Source: Flavobacteriales bacterium BRH_c54
GTDB taxonomy: Bacteria; Bacteroidota; Bacteroidia; Flavobacteriales_E; Vicingaceae
Reading direction: 5' to 3'
DNA length: 64,000 bases
Assembly: GCA_000961845.1 (NCBI GenBank)
Contig: LADZ01000002.1
Coordinates: 1 to 64,000 of the forward strand
In this document: piece after piece, positions 9,414 to 19,034 of the stretch
Numbering within the stretch: position 1 is the first letter of the stretch
Layout: every line of letters begins with the position of its first letter
Notes under the pieces: generated by a model
Databases searched by the model: none
The model's input: only the letters and a program-made list of their open reading frames with translations
Told to the model about the DNA's origin: nothing
Made by a program: the position numbers and the translations under genes

Positions 9414-9698
9414 ATGGAAGAGTTGTCCATAAAAATAAAAATTGCCAACAGGGTTTATCCGCTGACAATAGAGCCGAAAGAGGAAGAGGGAATAAGAAAA
9501 GCAGCAGATAAAATAAACGAGTCGATTAGTGAATACAAAAAAATGTATGCTACTAAAGATTTACAAGATTTGTTAGCAATGGTGTTGTTAGAAATAGCAA
9601 CGGACAACTTAGAAATAAAAAACAAAGGTATGCTTATTAATACCTCAGTAGAAGATGATTTAATTAAGATTGATGAACTCATCAGTCAGCAACTATAA
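9414..9698 (+). CDS. zapA: Cell division protein ZapA
   Basis: The 94-residue product fits the ZapA family (usually about 95-110 residues). It has the N-terminal globular part (IKIANRVYPLTIEPKEEEGIRKAADKINE) split here as IKIANRVYPL and EEGIRKAADKINE, and a C-terminal helix (LLAMVLLEIATDNLEIK) that forms the tetramer coiled coil. ZapA binds FtsZ and bundles its filaments at mid-cell. The gene is followed by the 6S-like RNA and rny, an order reminiscent of zapA-ssrS in Escherichia coli. No terminator separates it from the upstream coiled-coil gene. Confidence 0.88.
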   Translation: MEELSIKIKIANRVYPLTIEPKEEEGIRKAADKINESISEYKKMYATKDLQDLLAMVLLEIATDNLEIKNKGMLINTSVEDDLIKIDELISQQL

Positions 9699-9749
9699 CG
9701 TTCTTTAAATATAGAGCAATATATTATATTTATCGAGAATTTGAAATAT

Positions 9750-9885
9750 AAAAATTCCCGTGCAAATTTATTTCGTTTGATAAACTAACGTTTTACTTAA
9801 TTAAAACTAGCTCAAAAGCAGATAAAAACAGGCCCCTTGTAACTCCTTTATGGATATTCGTTTAGCGGACACGGGAAGTTTGATA
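9750..9885 (+). ncRNA. ssrS: 6S-like RNA (6S-Flavo type)
   Basis: In the 334-nt gap between zapA and rny, TTCCCGTG (9755-9762) is perfectly complementary to CACGGGAA (9870-9877), closing a structure of about 123 nt with an AT-rich interior, as expected of a 6S RNA. 6S RNA binds the RNA polymerase housekeeping holoenzyme and mimics an open promoter. Location after zapA is the same as for ssrS in many proteobacteria. The exact ends and the central bubble cannot be fixed by eye; a covariance-model search (Rfam 6S-Flavo) would decide. The remainder of the gap (to 10032) holds a T-rich stretch that may end the transcript. Confidence 0.65.
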
Positions 9886-10032
9886 ACTACTTGGCAGTTT
9901 TATTTATATATTTTTTTGGGGTTTATCCAAGCCAAATTTGTGCGGGTTTTTTTATGCCTTAAAAATTAGTAAAACAGCTTATCTTCAATATCACCCAGCG
10001 GTACATAATTAACATTATTAACTAAATAAATT

Positions 10033-11574
10033 ATGGACGTAATTAGTATTATTATTGGTATTGTAGTCGGTGCAGGAGTTGGCATCGGACTTACCATAGC
10101 CTTTCTTAAAAAAGGCATCGAATCGAAAAGCAAACAAATAATTGACGAAGCCAAAGCGGAAGCGGAAGTGCAACGTAAAGAAAAATTGATTCAAGCAAAA
10201 GAAAAGTTCTTACAACTAAAAGAAGAACACGAAAAAATCATAAACGAAAGAACTCGTAAGGTTACTAACCTTGAAAACAGTGCCAAACAAAAAAGTGATG
10301 CTGCTTCTAAGCAATTAGAAGAAGTAAAAAGAAAAGAAGCAGAAATCACTAAGATTAAAGCTAATTTATCGCATCAATTAGAAATTGTTACTGCTAAAGA
10401 GGAAGAGTTAGAAAAAAATCATCGCAAGCAAGTAGAAAGTTTGGAGAAAATTGCAGGCATTACTGCAGATGAAGCTAAATCTCAGCTGGTAGAAGCCCTT
10501 AAAGAAGAAGCAAAAACAAATGCTTTAGCACACATTAAAGACATTGTAGAAGAAGCTAAAATTAACGCCAACAAAGAAGCTCGTAAAATTGTGGTACAAA
10601 CCATACAACGAGTTGCTACAGAGCAAGCTATTGAAAACTCAGTTTCTGTATTTAATATTGATGGTGATGAAGTGAAAGGTAGAATTATTGGTAGAGAAGG
10701 AAGAAACATTAGAGCTTTAGAAGCTGCTACAGGTGTTGAAATTATTGTTGATGATACGCCTGAAGCTATTATTCTTTCTTGTTTTGATCCGGTTAGAAGA
10801 GAAATTGCTCGACTTTCATTACACCAATTGGTAACAGATGGACGTATTCACCCGGCAAGAATTGAAGAGGTAGTAAAGAAAACCCAGAAACAAATTGAAG
10901 ACGAAATTATAGAAATTGGTAAAAGAACCACTATAGATTTAGGTATTCATGGCTTACATCCTGAATTAATCAGAATGGTGGGAAGAATGAAATATCGTTC
11001 TTCTTACGGACAAAATTTATTACAACACTCGCGAGAAGTGGCTAACCTTTGTGCTACTATGGCATCTGAGTTAGGATTGAATCCGAAATTAGCCAAACGT
11101 GCAGGATTACTACATGATATAGGTAAAGTGCCAGATGAGGATCCAGAATTACCACATGCTATCTTGGGTATGAAAATAGCTGAGAAGTACAATGAAAAAC
11201 CAGACATCTGTAACGCTATTGGAGCTCACCATGATGAGATTGAAATGACTACCTTAATTTCTCCAATTGTTCAGGTTTGTGATGCTATTTCAGGAGCAAG
11301 ACCGGGAGCAAGAAGAGAAGTAATGGAATCTTATATTAAACGTATTAAAGAGTTGGAAAACATTGGCATGACTTATCCTGGTGTGGAACAAGCTTATGCG
11401 ATACAAGCTGGTAGAGAGTTAAGGGTAATTGTAGAGAGTGGAAAAGTAACCGATACACAAGCTGATACCATTTCTTTTGAATTAGCTCAAAAAATTCAAA
11501 CAGAAATGACCTATCCCGGACAAGTTAAGGTTACTGTGATTCGTGAAAAACGAGCCGTAAACTATGCTAAATAG
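10033..11574 (+). CDS. rny: Ribonuclease Y
   Basis: The 513-residue protein has the complete RNase Y plan: an N-terminal membrane anchor (residues 4-25), a long coiled coil (about 30-190), a KH RNA-binding domain with [19 protein letters not shown] near residue 218, and an HD domain with [11 protein letters not shown] and AIGAHHDE supplying metal ligands. It starts mRNA decay by endonucleolytic cuts at the inner membrane. Length matches the family (about 510-530). It is preceded by the 6S-like RNA and followed by a long imperfect hairpin and a strong terminator. Confidence 0.97.
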   Translation: MDVISIIIGIVVGAGVGIGLTIAFLKKGIESKSKQIIDEAKAEAEVQRKEKLIQAKEKFLQLKEEHEKIINERTRKVTNLENSAKQKSDAASKQLEEVKRKEAEITKIKANLSHQLEIVTAKEEELEKNHRKQVESLEKIAGITADEAKSQLVEALKEEAKTNALAHIKDIVEEAKINANKEARKIVVQTIQRVATEQAIENSVSVFNIDGDEVKGRIIGREGRNIRALEAATGVEIIVDDTPEAIILSCFDPVRREIARLSLHQLVTDGRIHPARIEEVVKKTQKQIEDEIIEIGKRTTIDLGIHGLHPELIRMVGRMKYRSSYGQNLLQHSREVANLCATMASELGLNPKLAKRAGLLHDIGKVPDEDPELPHAILGMKIAEKYNEKPDICNAIGAHHDEIEMTTLISPIVQVCDAISGARPGARREVMESYIKRIKELENIGMTYPGVEQAYAIQAGRELRVIVESGKVTDTQADTISFELAQKIQTEMTYPGQVKVTVIREKRAVNYAK

Positions 11575-11575
11575 A

Positions 11576-11700
11576 GGCTGTCTGTAAAGTCCAACTTCTT
11601 CGTTATTCTTGTTTTAAAAATCAGTCATTTACCACAAGTAAACTCCTGATTTTCAAAACTTCGAAAGCCTCGAATTTAAACTTTACAGTTCATCCTCTCG
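11576..11700. repeat. Long imperfect hairpin repeat downstream of rny
   Basis: CTGTAAAGT (11582-11590) matches ACTTTACAG (11680-11688) in inverted orientation. Inside, GTTTTAAAAATCAG pairs with CTGATTTTCAAAAC with one mismatch, and TTTAC pairs with GTAAA around a CACAA loop. The whole block folds into one arm of about 107 nt, much larger than a terminator. It resembles the non-coding hairpin repeats scattered between genes in Bacteroidota; a genome search is needed to prove it is repeated. Confidence 0.6.
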
Positions 11701-11734
11701 AATTTATGGACGGGCACTAAATAAATTATACAAG

Positions 11735-11766
11735 AAAGGCTAAACCATTTGGTTTAGCCTTTTTGT
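11735..11766. terminator. Bidirectional rho-independent terminator
   Basis: AGGCTAAACCA (11737-11747) and TGGTTTAGCCT (11750-11760) form a perfect 11-bp stem, extended by two A-T pairs, followed by TTTTG on the plus strand and preceded by A residues that act as a T tract on the minus strand. It ends rny and, from the other side, the minus-strand nuclease-like gene. Confidence 0.85.
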
Positions 11767-11789
11767 TTGGATATATTACTTATTCCATT

Positions 11790-13640
11790 TCATTTTCCTA
11801 TTGCCTTTAAAACTCTATCTTCCTGAATTAAAACATCTCTCATTAATAAATTATGAGGAAATACTTTCATTTTTGATTCTTTAAATACATGTAGAACTTT
11901 AATCAATGTAGATGCAGTAATTAATGAAAGATTTAATTCATATTCTAGTCCACAATCTTTAATAAATTCATCAGAAAAATCAGGAGCGATTAACAAAGAT
12001 TTAATAACTCTATAACCTTTACTATTTCCTAAGTTAGAATAAGCTTTTAATTGTCTTGAAACCGAACTAAACTTATTGTATCCACTTTCTTTTACTGTTT
12101 TACATTCAACAAGAATTAAATCATTGTTTCCTATGTTTAATAAAATGTCAATTTTATCTTTACTTGTATTAATTGACTTTCTTAACTGTTCATCAACATT
12201 AAAACCTAAGCCAATAAAAATATTTTTGGTTAACTCTTCAAATTTAATTCCTAAATCAGCTTCTTTTATGATAATTCCATTCTCTTTTAGCTTCAAAAGG
12301 TTTCTAAATCCAATATTTTCATAATTTTCAAGATATAAATTTTCCGAATCTTTATAGGCATCTAAAATATTAAGAATAATATCACCCCTAGTTTTTATTT
12401 CTTTTGCTTTACAAAAATCTTCAAGTTGTTTTTCTGTTACTAATTCAAGTATATCTCTTGGCTTTATATTATAATCTAAAAGATAATTGCTTTTTAATAC
12501 ATTTTCTTCTTGCAGTTCAAACTCATTCCTTAATATATTATTGAGTTTGGGTAAAAACTCCCCTATTTCAACTAAAAGTTTTTCATATCCATCAACAGAA
12601 ATTCCTACTTTATCATCTTTTTCAATATCCTCAAAGTAAGTAATTAAATTTTGCACCTTTTCTTCTATAAGCGTTCCTTTAAGTGCAGGCGTTATTTTTA
12701 ATCCTTTATCACATAGAGTATTTATAGTTTTCTTTTTCTCAGTTAAATTCGTTCCTGGTTTGTATATATCTTCCATTAAAACGCCAGAAAATAAAATTCC
12801 ACCAGAAATTATTTGATGTATTTTTTCGTCTAAATCTAATTTCCAATCTAAATTATGATTTCTACATATAAGATTGATTTGAGGCTCTCTTAATAACCTT
12901 AAAACTCTTCTGAAAAATTTATCAGCAACTTCTTTTCCTCTAAGTTTTCTAAGCAACCTAACCATTTCATCAGCAACATATATTGTACTCGTTTTTTTAG
13001 AATAAAATATTACTCCAATAGTTTTTAGTTCATTGATAACTGTGTCAATATCTAATTTTTTTAGAGGAACGATTGTATAGTTAATTAACTTGAGTTCTTC
13101 TTGTGATAATGTTAATTGCTGAGATAACGTTAACAAGATACCTTGTTCATCAGTAGTTATTTTTCTTTCTTGATTATTGTTATCATCATTTGTATATGCT
13201 TTATTTAAACAAGCTCTATATATTTTATAATCACGTATTCTTTGGTCACTTAGTTCTGATTTTTCATCTTCTAGTGAAGATTTGAATACTTTGATTTTCT
13301 TATTAAGATTTGATAGCTCCTTTTCATAAAGTCTAGCAAACCAATCTTGTTTCATTATTGAGTTTCCATCTCTTGAGATAATATCAATTAAAATATCAAG
13401 TTGCGAAGTAGTTTTAACAAATTCTTCTTTAACACATTCTGAAAACTCATCCTTAAGCAAATTAAAAACTTTTGCGACATTTATATTGTCAATATTTTTT
13501 AAGTCTCTACTTGTGTCATTTAAGATAGTATCAACTGCCTTTATATTTTTTGGATTTTCGGATAATATATTATCAATTATTTTGAGGAATGAATTTTTTT
13601 CAAAAGAATTTAAATTGTCTAATATCTTTTCTAATTTCAT
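11790..13640 (-). CDS. Uncharacterised protein with SAP-like and PD-(D/E)XK nuclease domains
   Basis: A 616-residue protein with no close family that I recognise. Residues 1-390 are largely helical and charged. Residues 396-430 (LELVTEKQLEDFCKAKEIKT) resemble a SAP/HeH DNA-binding helix pair. Residues 460-580 look like a restriction-endonuclease fold: E468, D498 in DKIDILL and E512-x-K514 in LVECKT form a plausible PD-(D/E)XK catalytic set, followed by a helix with KAYSN as in Mrr-like enzymes. There is no signal peptide, membrane span, ATPase or methylase motif. It stands alone, flanked by a terminator and a CPA2 antiporter, and its codon use is more AT-rich than its neighbours, hinting at transfer. 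It could be a stand-alone nuclease in defence or DNA repair; function is not established. Confidence 0.7.
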   Translation of the reverse strand: MKLEKILDNLNSFEKNSFLKIIDNILSENPKNIKAVDTILNDTSRDLKNIDNINVAKVFNLLKDEFSECVKEEFVKTTSQLDILIDIISRDGNSIMKQDWFARLYEKELSNLNKKIKVFKSSLEDEKSELSDQRIRDYKIYRACLNKAYTNDDNNNQERKITTDEQGILLTLSQQLTLSQEELKLINYTIVPLKKLDIDTVINELKTIGVIFYSKKTSTIYVADEMVRLLRKLRGKEVADKFFRRVLRLLREPQINLICRNHNLDWKLDLDEKIHQIISGGILFSGVLMEDIYKPGTNLTEKKKTINTLCDKGLKITPALKGTLIEEKVQNLITYFEDIEKDDKVGISVDGYEKLLVEIGEFLPKLNNILRNEFELQEENVLKSNYLLDYNIKPRDILELVTEKQLEDFCKAKEIKTRGDIILNILDAYKDSENLYLENYENIGFRNLLKLKENGIIIKEADLGIKFEELTKNIFIGLGFNVDEQLRKSINTSKDKIDILLNIGNNDLILVECKTVKESGYNKFSSVSRQLKAYSNLGNSKGYRVIKSLLIAPDFSDEFIKDCGLEYELNLSLITASTLIKVLHVFKESKMKVFPHNLLMRDVLIQEDRVLKAIGK

Positions 13641-13768
13641 AATTGATAATAATTATTTAATAAGGTGAATAATTGAATTTTCGTCAACAAATATAGAACT
13701 ATTCTTTATTTTTAGAAAGATACATGAAGTTTATTCAGAACTTATTGAGGATTTAACAATGAAAACCC

Positions 13769-15784
13769 CTACCCCTCCATTTCAAAGAATTTATTCACTA
13801 ATAAAATATGGTCGGGGTCGCCTAAAAGGTAGAGGACATCATCTTGTAAAATCATGTTGTCGCTATCAATATCGGTAATATAATCTTTTCCTCGTTTTAT
13901 AGCTAAAAGGGTAACCCCATAGTCGCTTCTTAAGGCAGAAGAATTAAGCGATTTACCTACAATTTTATTTTTTCCTTGGGTAACATGTACGGTAGCAATC
14001 TCCATTTCGTCATTATGCAATTTCATCAAATCTTTTCCCGTTGAAATATCAACTGCACTAATGTCTCTCAGCATTTCATAATTTCTAGATCTTATATAAT
14101 TTACAAATTGCTTAATCTCATCATTAGGGACTAAATACTTACGCATTACTCGGGTAAAAATTTCAATAGAGGTTTCAAATTCTTCTGGAATAACTTGGTC
14201 GGCACCAGCTTTAATGTTTTCTTCAATTTCGCTAATGTAGCGTGTTCGCACAATTATATAAGCGGTACGGGTATAATTTCTAATGTTTCGTACAATTTTT
14301 TTGGTAGTTTCTGGAGAAGAAATAGCTACCACTACTACTCTTGCCTCATGTGCATGAAGATGTTTTAAAATAACATCGTTACAAGCATCACCAAAAATAA
14401 TAGGCTCATTATTATCTTTTCCTTTTTTGATGGCATGAGGGTCTAAATCTACAATTAAATAAGGAATATTAGCTCTTTTGGCGGCTTTAGCAACATTTTC
14501 GCCATTCACACCATAACCAATAATAATAAGGTGATCGTGATAATTTTCTTCTTCAATTTTACTATTGTGAGCATTGTTTTTGGTAATGTTTTTTAACCTT
14601 CTTCTTACATTTTTGGGCAATGGAGTTTTAAATAAAAAGTCAGCAATTTTATCTGAAAAATCAATAACAAAAGGTGTTGCCCCCATACTCATTATGGATA
14701 TTGCTAAAAAATGTTGATAAATAGTATTGCTCATTAACTCATACTGCATACCTGTTGCCGAAAGTAAAAAAGCAAATTCTCCTACCTGGAAAAGGCTAAG
14801 AGCGGTGAGTATAACTGTTCTAGGAGGATATTTTAGCACTAAAACGGTTATTACCAAAATAATAATTTTTAGGGCTACAACACCAAAAGCAATTAAGTGA
14901 ATAGAAACGATGTTGCTAAAGAAAAATTCTAAATCCAATAACATCCCAATAGAAACAAAGAAAAAGCTAATAAAAATTTCTCTGAAGGGAAGGATGTTAG
15001 CTGTTGCTTGGTGGCTATATTCCGATTCGGATATAATTAATCCGGCAAAAAAAGCTCCTAATGCCAAAGATAAACCCACTGCTGAAGTTAGCCAAGCGGT
15101 AGCAAAACAAAGCACTACAGTTGTTAAAATAAATAACTCTCTACTTTTAGCTTTTACCACGGATTTGAATAATAATGGAACAACATATTTTCCTAATAAA
15201 AATAAGACTATCAGTACTCCTGCAAGTTTTACCACCAACATTAGTAAGTCATGCACAGGGTCTTCTGATTGTCCTGCTAAAAGTGGCGTAACCAACATCA
15301 TCAGCACCACAATAATATCTTGAAAAATTAATATCCCCACAGCTACTCTACCATGCGGAGCGGTTATTTCACCTTTTTCTTGAAGCATTTTTAGTACAAT
15401 GGCGGTACTGCTTAATGAAAATAAGAACCCAATAAAAATGGAGGTCTGTAGAGGTAAGCCCATCCATGTGGCACAAAGTGTTGTAAGTCCTATTGTCCCT
15501 CCAACCTGCATCATACCACCCCAGAGTACCGTATTTTTAATGGAAACTAGTCCTTTTAAGGAGAACTCTATACCAATTACAAACAACAGGAAGATAATAC
15601 CTATTTCTGATAATAACTCTACTTCATGTCCGGCACTCACTAAGTTTAGTCCGTGTGGACCACTAATAATTCCGGTAATTAAAAATCCTAAAATGGGTGG
15701 GATTTTTAATCTGTTAAAAAGTAAAATGATGAGTACAGAAAGTCCTAAAATGATGACAATGTCTTTTAAAATAGGAATTTCCAT
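13769..15784 (-). CDS. CPA2-family cation:proton antiporter with TrkA N and C domains
   Basis: This 671-residue protein has 12 or so hydrophobic segments in the first ~390 residues typical of the Kef/CPA2 Na+/H+ exchanger fold (LGFLITGIISGPHGL, LGAFFAGLIISESEYS). A cytoplasmic RCK/TrkA-N domain follows (IIGYGVNGENVAKAAKRA, about 415-540, a GxGxxG nucleotide site), then a TrkA-C domain to the end. It exchanges K+ or Na+ for protons across the inner membrane, gated by nucleotide binding. Kef-like naming is by architecture only; the glutathione-binding partner KefF/KefG is not adjacent. It begins a minus-strand run, 22 nt after the PspC gene. Confidence 0.88.
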   Translation of the reverse strand: MEIPILKDIVIILGLSVLIILLFNRLKIPPILGFLITGIISGPHGLNLVSAGHEVELLSEIGIIFLLFVIGIEFSLKGLVSIKNTVLWGGMMQVGGTIGLTTLCATWMGLPLQTSIFIGFLFSLSSTAIVLKMLQEKGEITAPHGRVAVGILIFQDIIVVLMMLVTPLLAGQSEDPVHDLLMLVVKLAGVLIVLFLLGKYVVPLLFKSVVKAKSRELFILTTVVLCFATAWLTSAVGLSLALGAFFAGLIISESEYSHQATANILPFREIFISFFFVSIGMLLDLEFFFSNIVSIHLIAFGVVALKIIILVITVLVLKYPPRTVILTALSLFQVGEFAFLLSATGMQYELMSNTIYQHFLAISIMSMGATPFVIDFSDKIADFLFKTPLPKNVRRRLKNITKNNAHNSKIEEENYHDHLIIIGYGVNGENVAKAAKRANIPYLIVDLDPHAIKKGKDNNEPIIFGDACNDVILKHLHAHEARVVVVAISSPETTKKIVRNIRNYTRTAYIIVRTRYISEIEENIKAGADQVIPEEFETSIEIFTRVMRKYLVPNDEIKQFVNYIRSRNYEMLRDISAVDISTGKDLMKLHNDEMEIATVHVTQGKNKIVGKSLNSSALRSDYGVTLLAIKRGKDYITDIDSDNMILQDDVLYLLGDPDHILLVNKFFEMEG

Positions 15785-15806
15785 ATAGTTTTTTGAGTTA
15801 GGTTTT

Positions 15807-16031
15807 TTACAAGTCCCACACCGATTTTCTTTTTCTGAACTTAAAATAATCTTTATGTTCTAGAATAAAAGCCATGATAAGGTAAATAATCAGTGGAGAC
15901 CCCAAAGTTAAGAAAGAGATGTAAATAAAAAACATTCTTATTTTGGAAGTTTTTAGTTGAAGTTTCTCACCCCACCAAGCACATACTCCAAACGCTTTTT
16001 CCTCAAAATAGGCTTTAATTTTTTTTATCAT
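15807..16031 (-). CDS. PspC domain protein
   Basis: The 74-residue product fits the small PspC family: an amphipathic start (KIKAYFEEKAFGVCAWWGEKL), an aspect of the GVCAGLAEYL-type motif (here GVCAWWGEKL), and a single hydrophobic segment (FIYISFLTLGSPLIIYLIMA). PspC proteins sit in the inner membrane and sense envelope stress together with PspA/PspB in proteobacteria; in Bacteroidota their role is less clear. No pspA is near. It lies 22 nt ahead of the CPA2 antiporter and could be cotranscribed with it. Confidence 0.8.
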   Translation of the reverse strand: MIKKIKAYFEEKAFGVCAWWGEKLQLKTSKIRMFFIYISFLTLGSPLIIYLIMAFILEHKDYFKFRKRKSVWDL

Positions 16032-16090
16032 AACAATAAGCTTATTCTATGCGAAGATAATGATTTTTGGGGAGATATTTGTTTTAATTC

Positions 16091-17365
16091 TTAAATGGAA
16101 TTTAGTAGTTTATTTCCCACATAACAACTCAAACATTTTTTTGGTGTACAGTAGTTATTTTTAAGTTCTATTAGTGCTTGTGTTTTGGCGGCATTGTTGG
16201 ACTTAATTCCTAAAGCTTTCCAGTTGGTAATGATGGAGTTGGCTTCAGCAGGTGTTTGTTTCAACAATTGTAAGGCTAAATGGATGTGTTTTTCTTGTTG
16301 ATGTTGTTTTCCATAAACAAACAAAAATGGTGCTACCACATTAATTATCAAATTATTCAACAGGGTTTTGCCTACTTTTTTAGGATTGGATTTAGCTTCA
16401 ACACCAAATTGATAGTGAGTTAACCAATATGCTGATGCCTCGGTTTTAAATAATTGTTGAATAGATTTTACCTCTTTTAACTCTAGGATTTTTGAGAATA
16501 ATCTGGGATGGCTTTTCAACAACATTGCCAACTGACTAATACGAATAGTTGGGAAATTAGATGGTCGTAATTTGGAAAATTTCCATGTAACTTTATCGAT
16601 GGCTTGCAGTTGAAACTTAGCTTGTAGAAAAGCATATTCTTTTTTCAATCGCTGAAAATATTCATCTGTAATATTTTCGTTTAGAAACCCTGCTTGTCCA
16701 TATAATAAGGCTTCAACACTTATTTGTTGCGGATGTTTTTCAATAATTTTTAATGGGGTATTTTGAGCCAACTGCTCAAAGGGTATCGCATTAACATTTA
16801 ATCCGAAATATTTAAAAATGAAATGATAAAAGGTTTCGTCTAAATTGTTTTTATTCTGTTTTAAGTGATTAGTTATAAGAATTGTTTTTCTTTCTAAACG
16901 TTCTAAAAGCAACCTCTCCAACCAATTATTAAATTCAAATGTTGTAATTTTATTTAGTTGATTTCCACAAGGAATTTTATTTTTAGAATAAATAAGTTGA
17001 TGGTAATGATGCAGCAAGTCTAAATCGATATTTTCTTTTAACTCTAATGTGGGAATAAGGTTGTTATTGGTGTTTTTTATTTCAACATTGTCTTCATAGA
17101 CTACGTGCAAAATTACATTGTTGTAGGCTTTATCTTTTTGATGCTGGTGGGTATTCCAGTCGGAAGATTTTAAGTGAATTTCTACATTCCCTGCCCAAGT
17201 GGTATTCCCAATTTTAAGTTGAGCATTAAAAAAATCCGGTCCGGAATCTTGATTGTGAACACCAACCTTTACTATTTGGATAGTTTCCCCATTAGTGGTA
17301 ACTAAATGATGTGTTTTAAAGCGTTTAAACTTCCATATATAATGTAGAAAATCTTCTTTAAACAT
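16091..17365 (-). CDS. DUF2851 family protein
   Basis: At 424 residues it matches the DUF2851 family, widespread in Bacteroidota and almost always near this length. Recognisable features are the N-terminal FLHYIWKFKRF, the segment VHNQDSGPDFFNAQLKIG, the WAGNVEIHLKSSDW motif, and a C-terminal cysteine group (YCTPKKCLSCYVGNKLL) that could bind metal or DNA. The SGPDFFNA / GNVEIH region suggests a nuclease-like core with acidic residues, but no activity is known. It is soluble and cytoplasmic by sequence. It lies 46 nt downstream of lnt on the same strand. Confidence 0.85.
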   Translation of the reverse strand: MFKEDFLHYIWKFKRFKTHHLVTTNGETIQIVKVGVHNQDSGPDFFNAQLKIGNTTWAGNVEIHLKSSDWNTHQHQKDKAYNNVILHVVYEDNVEIKNTNNNLIPTLELKENIDLDLLHHYHQLIYSKNKIPCGNQLNKITTFEFNNWLERLLLERLERKTILITNHLKQNKNNLDETFYHFIFKYFGLNVNAIPFEQLAQNTPLKIIEKHPQQISVEALLYGQAGFLNENITDEYFQRLKKEYAFLQAKFQLQAIDKVTWKFSKLRPSNFPTIRISQLAMLLKSHPRLFSKILELKEVKSIQQLFKTEASAYWLTHYQFGVEAKSNPKKVGKTLLNNLIINVVAPFLFVYGKQHQQEKHIHLALQLLKQTPAEANSIITNWKALGIKSNNAAKTQALIELKNNYCTPKKCLSCYVGNKLLNSI

Positions 17366-17411
17366 AACTTAGTAAATAAAGTTAGCAGCTAATACAATAG
17401 TAATTAGCTAT

Positions 17412-19034
17412 CTAAAAATTAAAATTACTTTTATTTTTTATTTTGGCTCCCCAACTCCATACCAATAACAATACTGAAAGAGCTGCCAACACTCTTCCTA
17501 TCCAATCTCCCGAACGGACATAAAAAGTTTCTGCAGTATTTAAGTTAATATCTCCTTTAATAACACCTTTTTGCCACCAACCAATTGGTTGTAGTACATC
17601 GCCACGCTGATTAATAAAACATGAAATTCCTGTATTAGCACTTCTAGCAATACTTCTACGAGTTTCTATGGCTCTTAATCTACCATAAGCCAAGTGTTGT
17701 TTATAGCCTGGGCTATCATCCCACCAACCATCATTAGTAATAATGAAAGCAGCATGTGCACCTTTTTGTACGTAAGTGCCAAAATATTCTCCGTAAATAG
17801 ATTCATAACAGATTACCGGAGCGATGTTTATTTTATCATTTATTAGATTAAAAGCTTCTTTTTCGGAACCTAAACTGCCTAACGTTCCTCCTAAATTAAT
17901 AGCAAATTTTTCTAAGGGACTAAATACTTTAGGGTAAGGTAATTTTTCTACGCCTAAAACAAGTTTAGACTTATGATAAATCTGCATTGGAGCTTCGTTT
18001 TTCATTTGTAAAGCAGTATTATAAGCATCATACCAACCACCTGTTTGTCTGTCGGGACGGGCAGTTGGTGTTGGTTTTTTCGGGGAAGCTTTATACTCTC
18101 TGTAAGTTGATGCTCCAATAATTAAAGTGATGTGAGGATTGTTTTTTAGCCAATTTTGCAACATTCGGTAAGCATTGCTTTCTTCAGGCTTGGTTTCTAC
18201 GAAACCTCTTGGTATAGCCGTTTCTGGAGCTACAATATAAGTTGTGTTTTGAGTAATTTTTGATTGAGCCAATTGTAAAATATTAGCAATTTGTTCATCT
18301 TCAGTCATTCTACCAAATTTGTCTTTATAAGGATCTATATTTGGCTGAACCACCACTACTTCAATAGGGTTTTCGGTTTCTATATAATTACTGTAAGTGT
18401 TATAAGAATAAATCATTGGAGCCAATAACAACACTAACATTACTATGACCATTTTTATATTGTTCAAAAAACTTTCTTTTCTTATCACATAAGCCTGATA
18501 AAAATGATAAACAACAATATTCATTAATAGAATCCATAGCGAACCACCCATCACACCAGTATATTCATACCATTGTATCCATTTGGGATTGTTGGCAAAA
18601 ACATTGCCCAAGGTATTCCAAGGGTGAGAAAACTCCCAATTGTAATGTACCCATTCAAAACCTATCCAAAAAGCTACTAAAGCAATATAACCTCTTTTGT
18701 TTCCCAAGTGTTTTTTAGCGGAATGAAACCACATAAAAATAATAGTCATAAATAGAGAATAAAGTACTTCGGCCATTACCATCCCTGCTTCTGAAGAATA
18801 CCAAATCCACCAAGTGGTGTAGGTATTAAAGATTAAAAATGTAAGGTAGGTATATAGAAATAGATGCCACCTAGAATATTTTTCGGGTTGAGATGCAATA
18901 ATTTCTTCCAACAATAAAAGCGGAACAAAAGCAATAAAAATTAAAATGGATAGACTTCCTGTTTCAGGCCAAGCTATACCCATTAATAAACCACTTAATA
19001 CAGCAAGTCCTAAAAGTTTAAATTTATGCATCAT
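17412..19034 (-). CDS. lnt: Apolipoprotein N-acyltransferase
   Basis: Lnt transfers an acyl chain from phospholipid to the amino group of the lipoprotein N-terminal cysteine, at the periplasmic face of the inner membrane. The ~220-residue N-terminal part has seven or eight membrane spans, followed by a nitrilase domain with the catalytic triad Glu (VAPETAIPRG), Lys (YHKSKLVLG) and Cys (PVICYESIYGEYF), near residues 271, 357 and 409. ATG at 19034 (or the next codon) places the first membrane span at the N-terminus as in the family; an upstream ATG at 19073 would add 13 atypical residues. The gene heads a minus-strand group with DUF2851. The many lipoproteins in the window are possible substrates. 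Confidence 0.9.
   Translation of the reverse strand: MMHKFKLLGLAVLSGLLMGIAWPETGSLSILIFIAFVPLLLLEEIIASQPEKYSRWHLFLYTYLTFLIFNTYTTWWIWYSSEAGMVMAEVLYSLFMTIIFMWFHSAKKHLGNKRGYIALVAFWIGFEWVHYNWEFSHPWNTLGNVFANNPKWIQWYEYTGVMGGSLWILLMNIVVYHFYQAYVIRKESFLNNIKMVIVMLVLLLAPMIYSYNTYSNYIETENPIEVVVVQPNIDPYKDKFGRMTEDEQIANILQLAQSKITQNTTYIVAPETAIPRGFVETKPEESNAYRMLQNWLKNNPHITLIIGASTYREYKASPKKPTPTARPDRQTGGWYDAYNTALQMKNEAPMQIYHKSKLVLGVEKLPYPKVFSPLEKFAINLGGTLGSLGSEKEAFNLINDKINIAPVICYESIYGEYFGTYVQKGAHAAFIITNDGWWDDSPGYKQHLAYGRLRAIETRRSIARSANTGISCFINQRGDVLQPIGWWQKGVIKGDINLNTAETFYVRSGDWIGRVLAALSVLLLVWSWGAKIKNKSNFNF

Noticed and set aside
14910-15323. 137-residue plus-strand ORF inside the CPA2 antiporter gene
   Set aside because: It is a shadow of the membrane region; hydrophilic, no motif, no ribosome site, and the minus-strand protein is clear.
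15399-15788. 129-residue plus-strand ORF at the 5' end of the antiporter gene
   Set aside because: Antisense shadow of a well-supported coding region with no features of its own.
13769-16031. PspC plus antiporter as an envelope-stress system
   Set aside because: Close spacing alone does not support it; no PspA or regulator is nearby.
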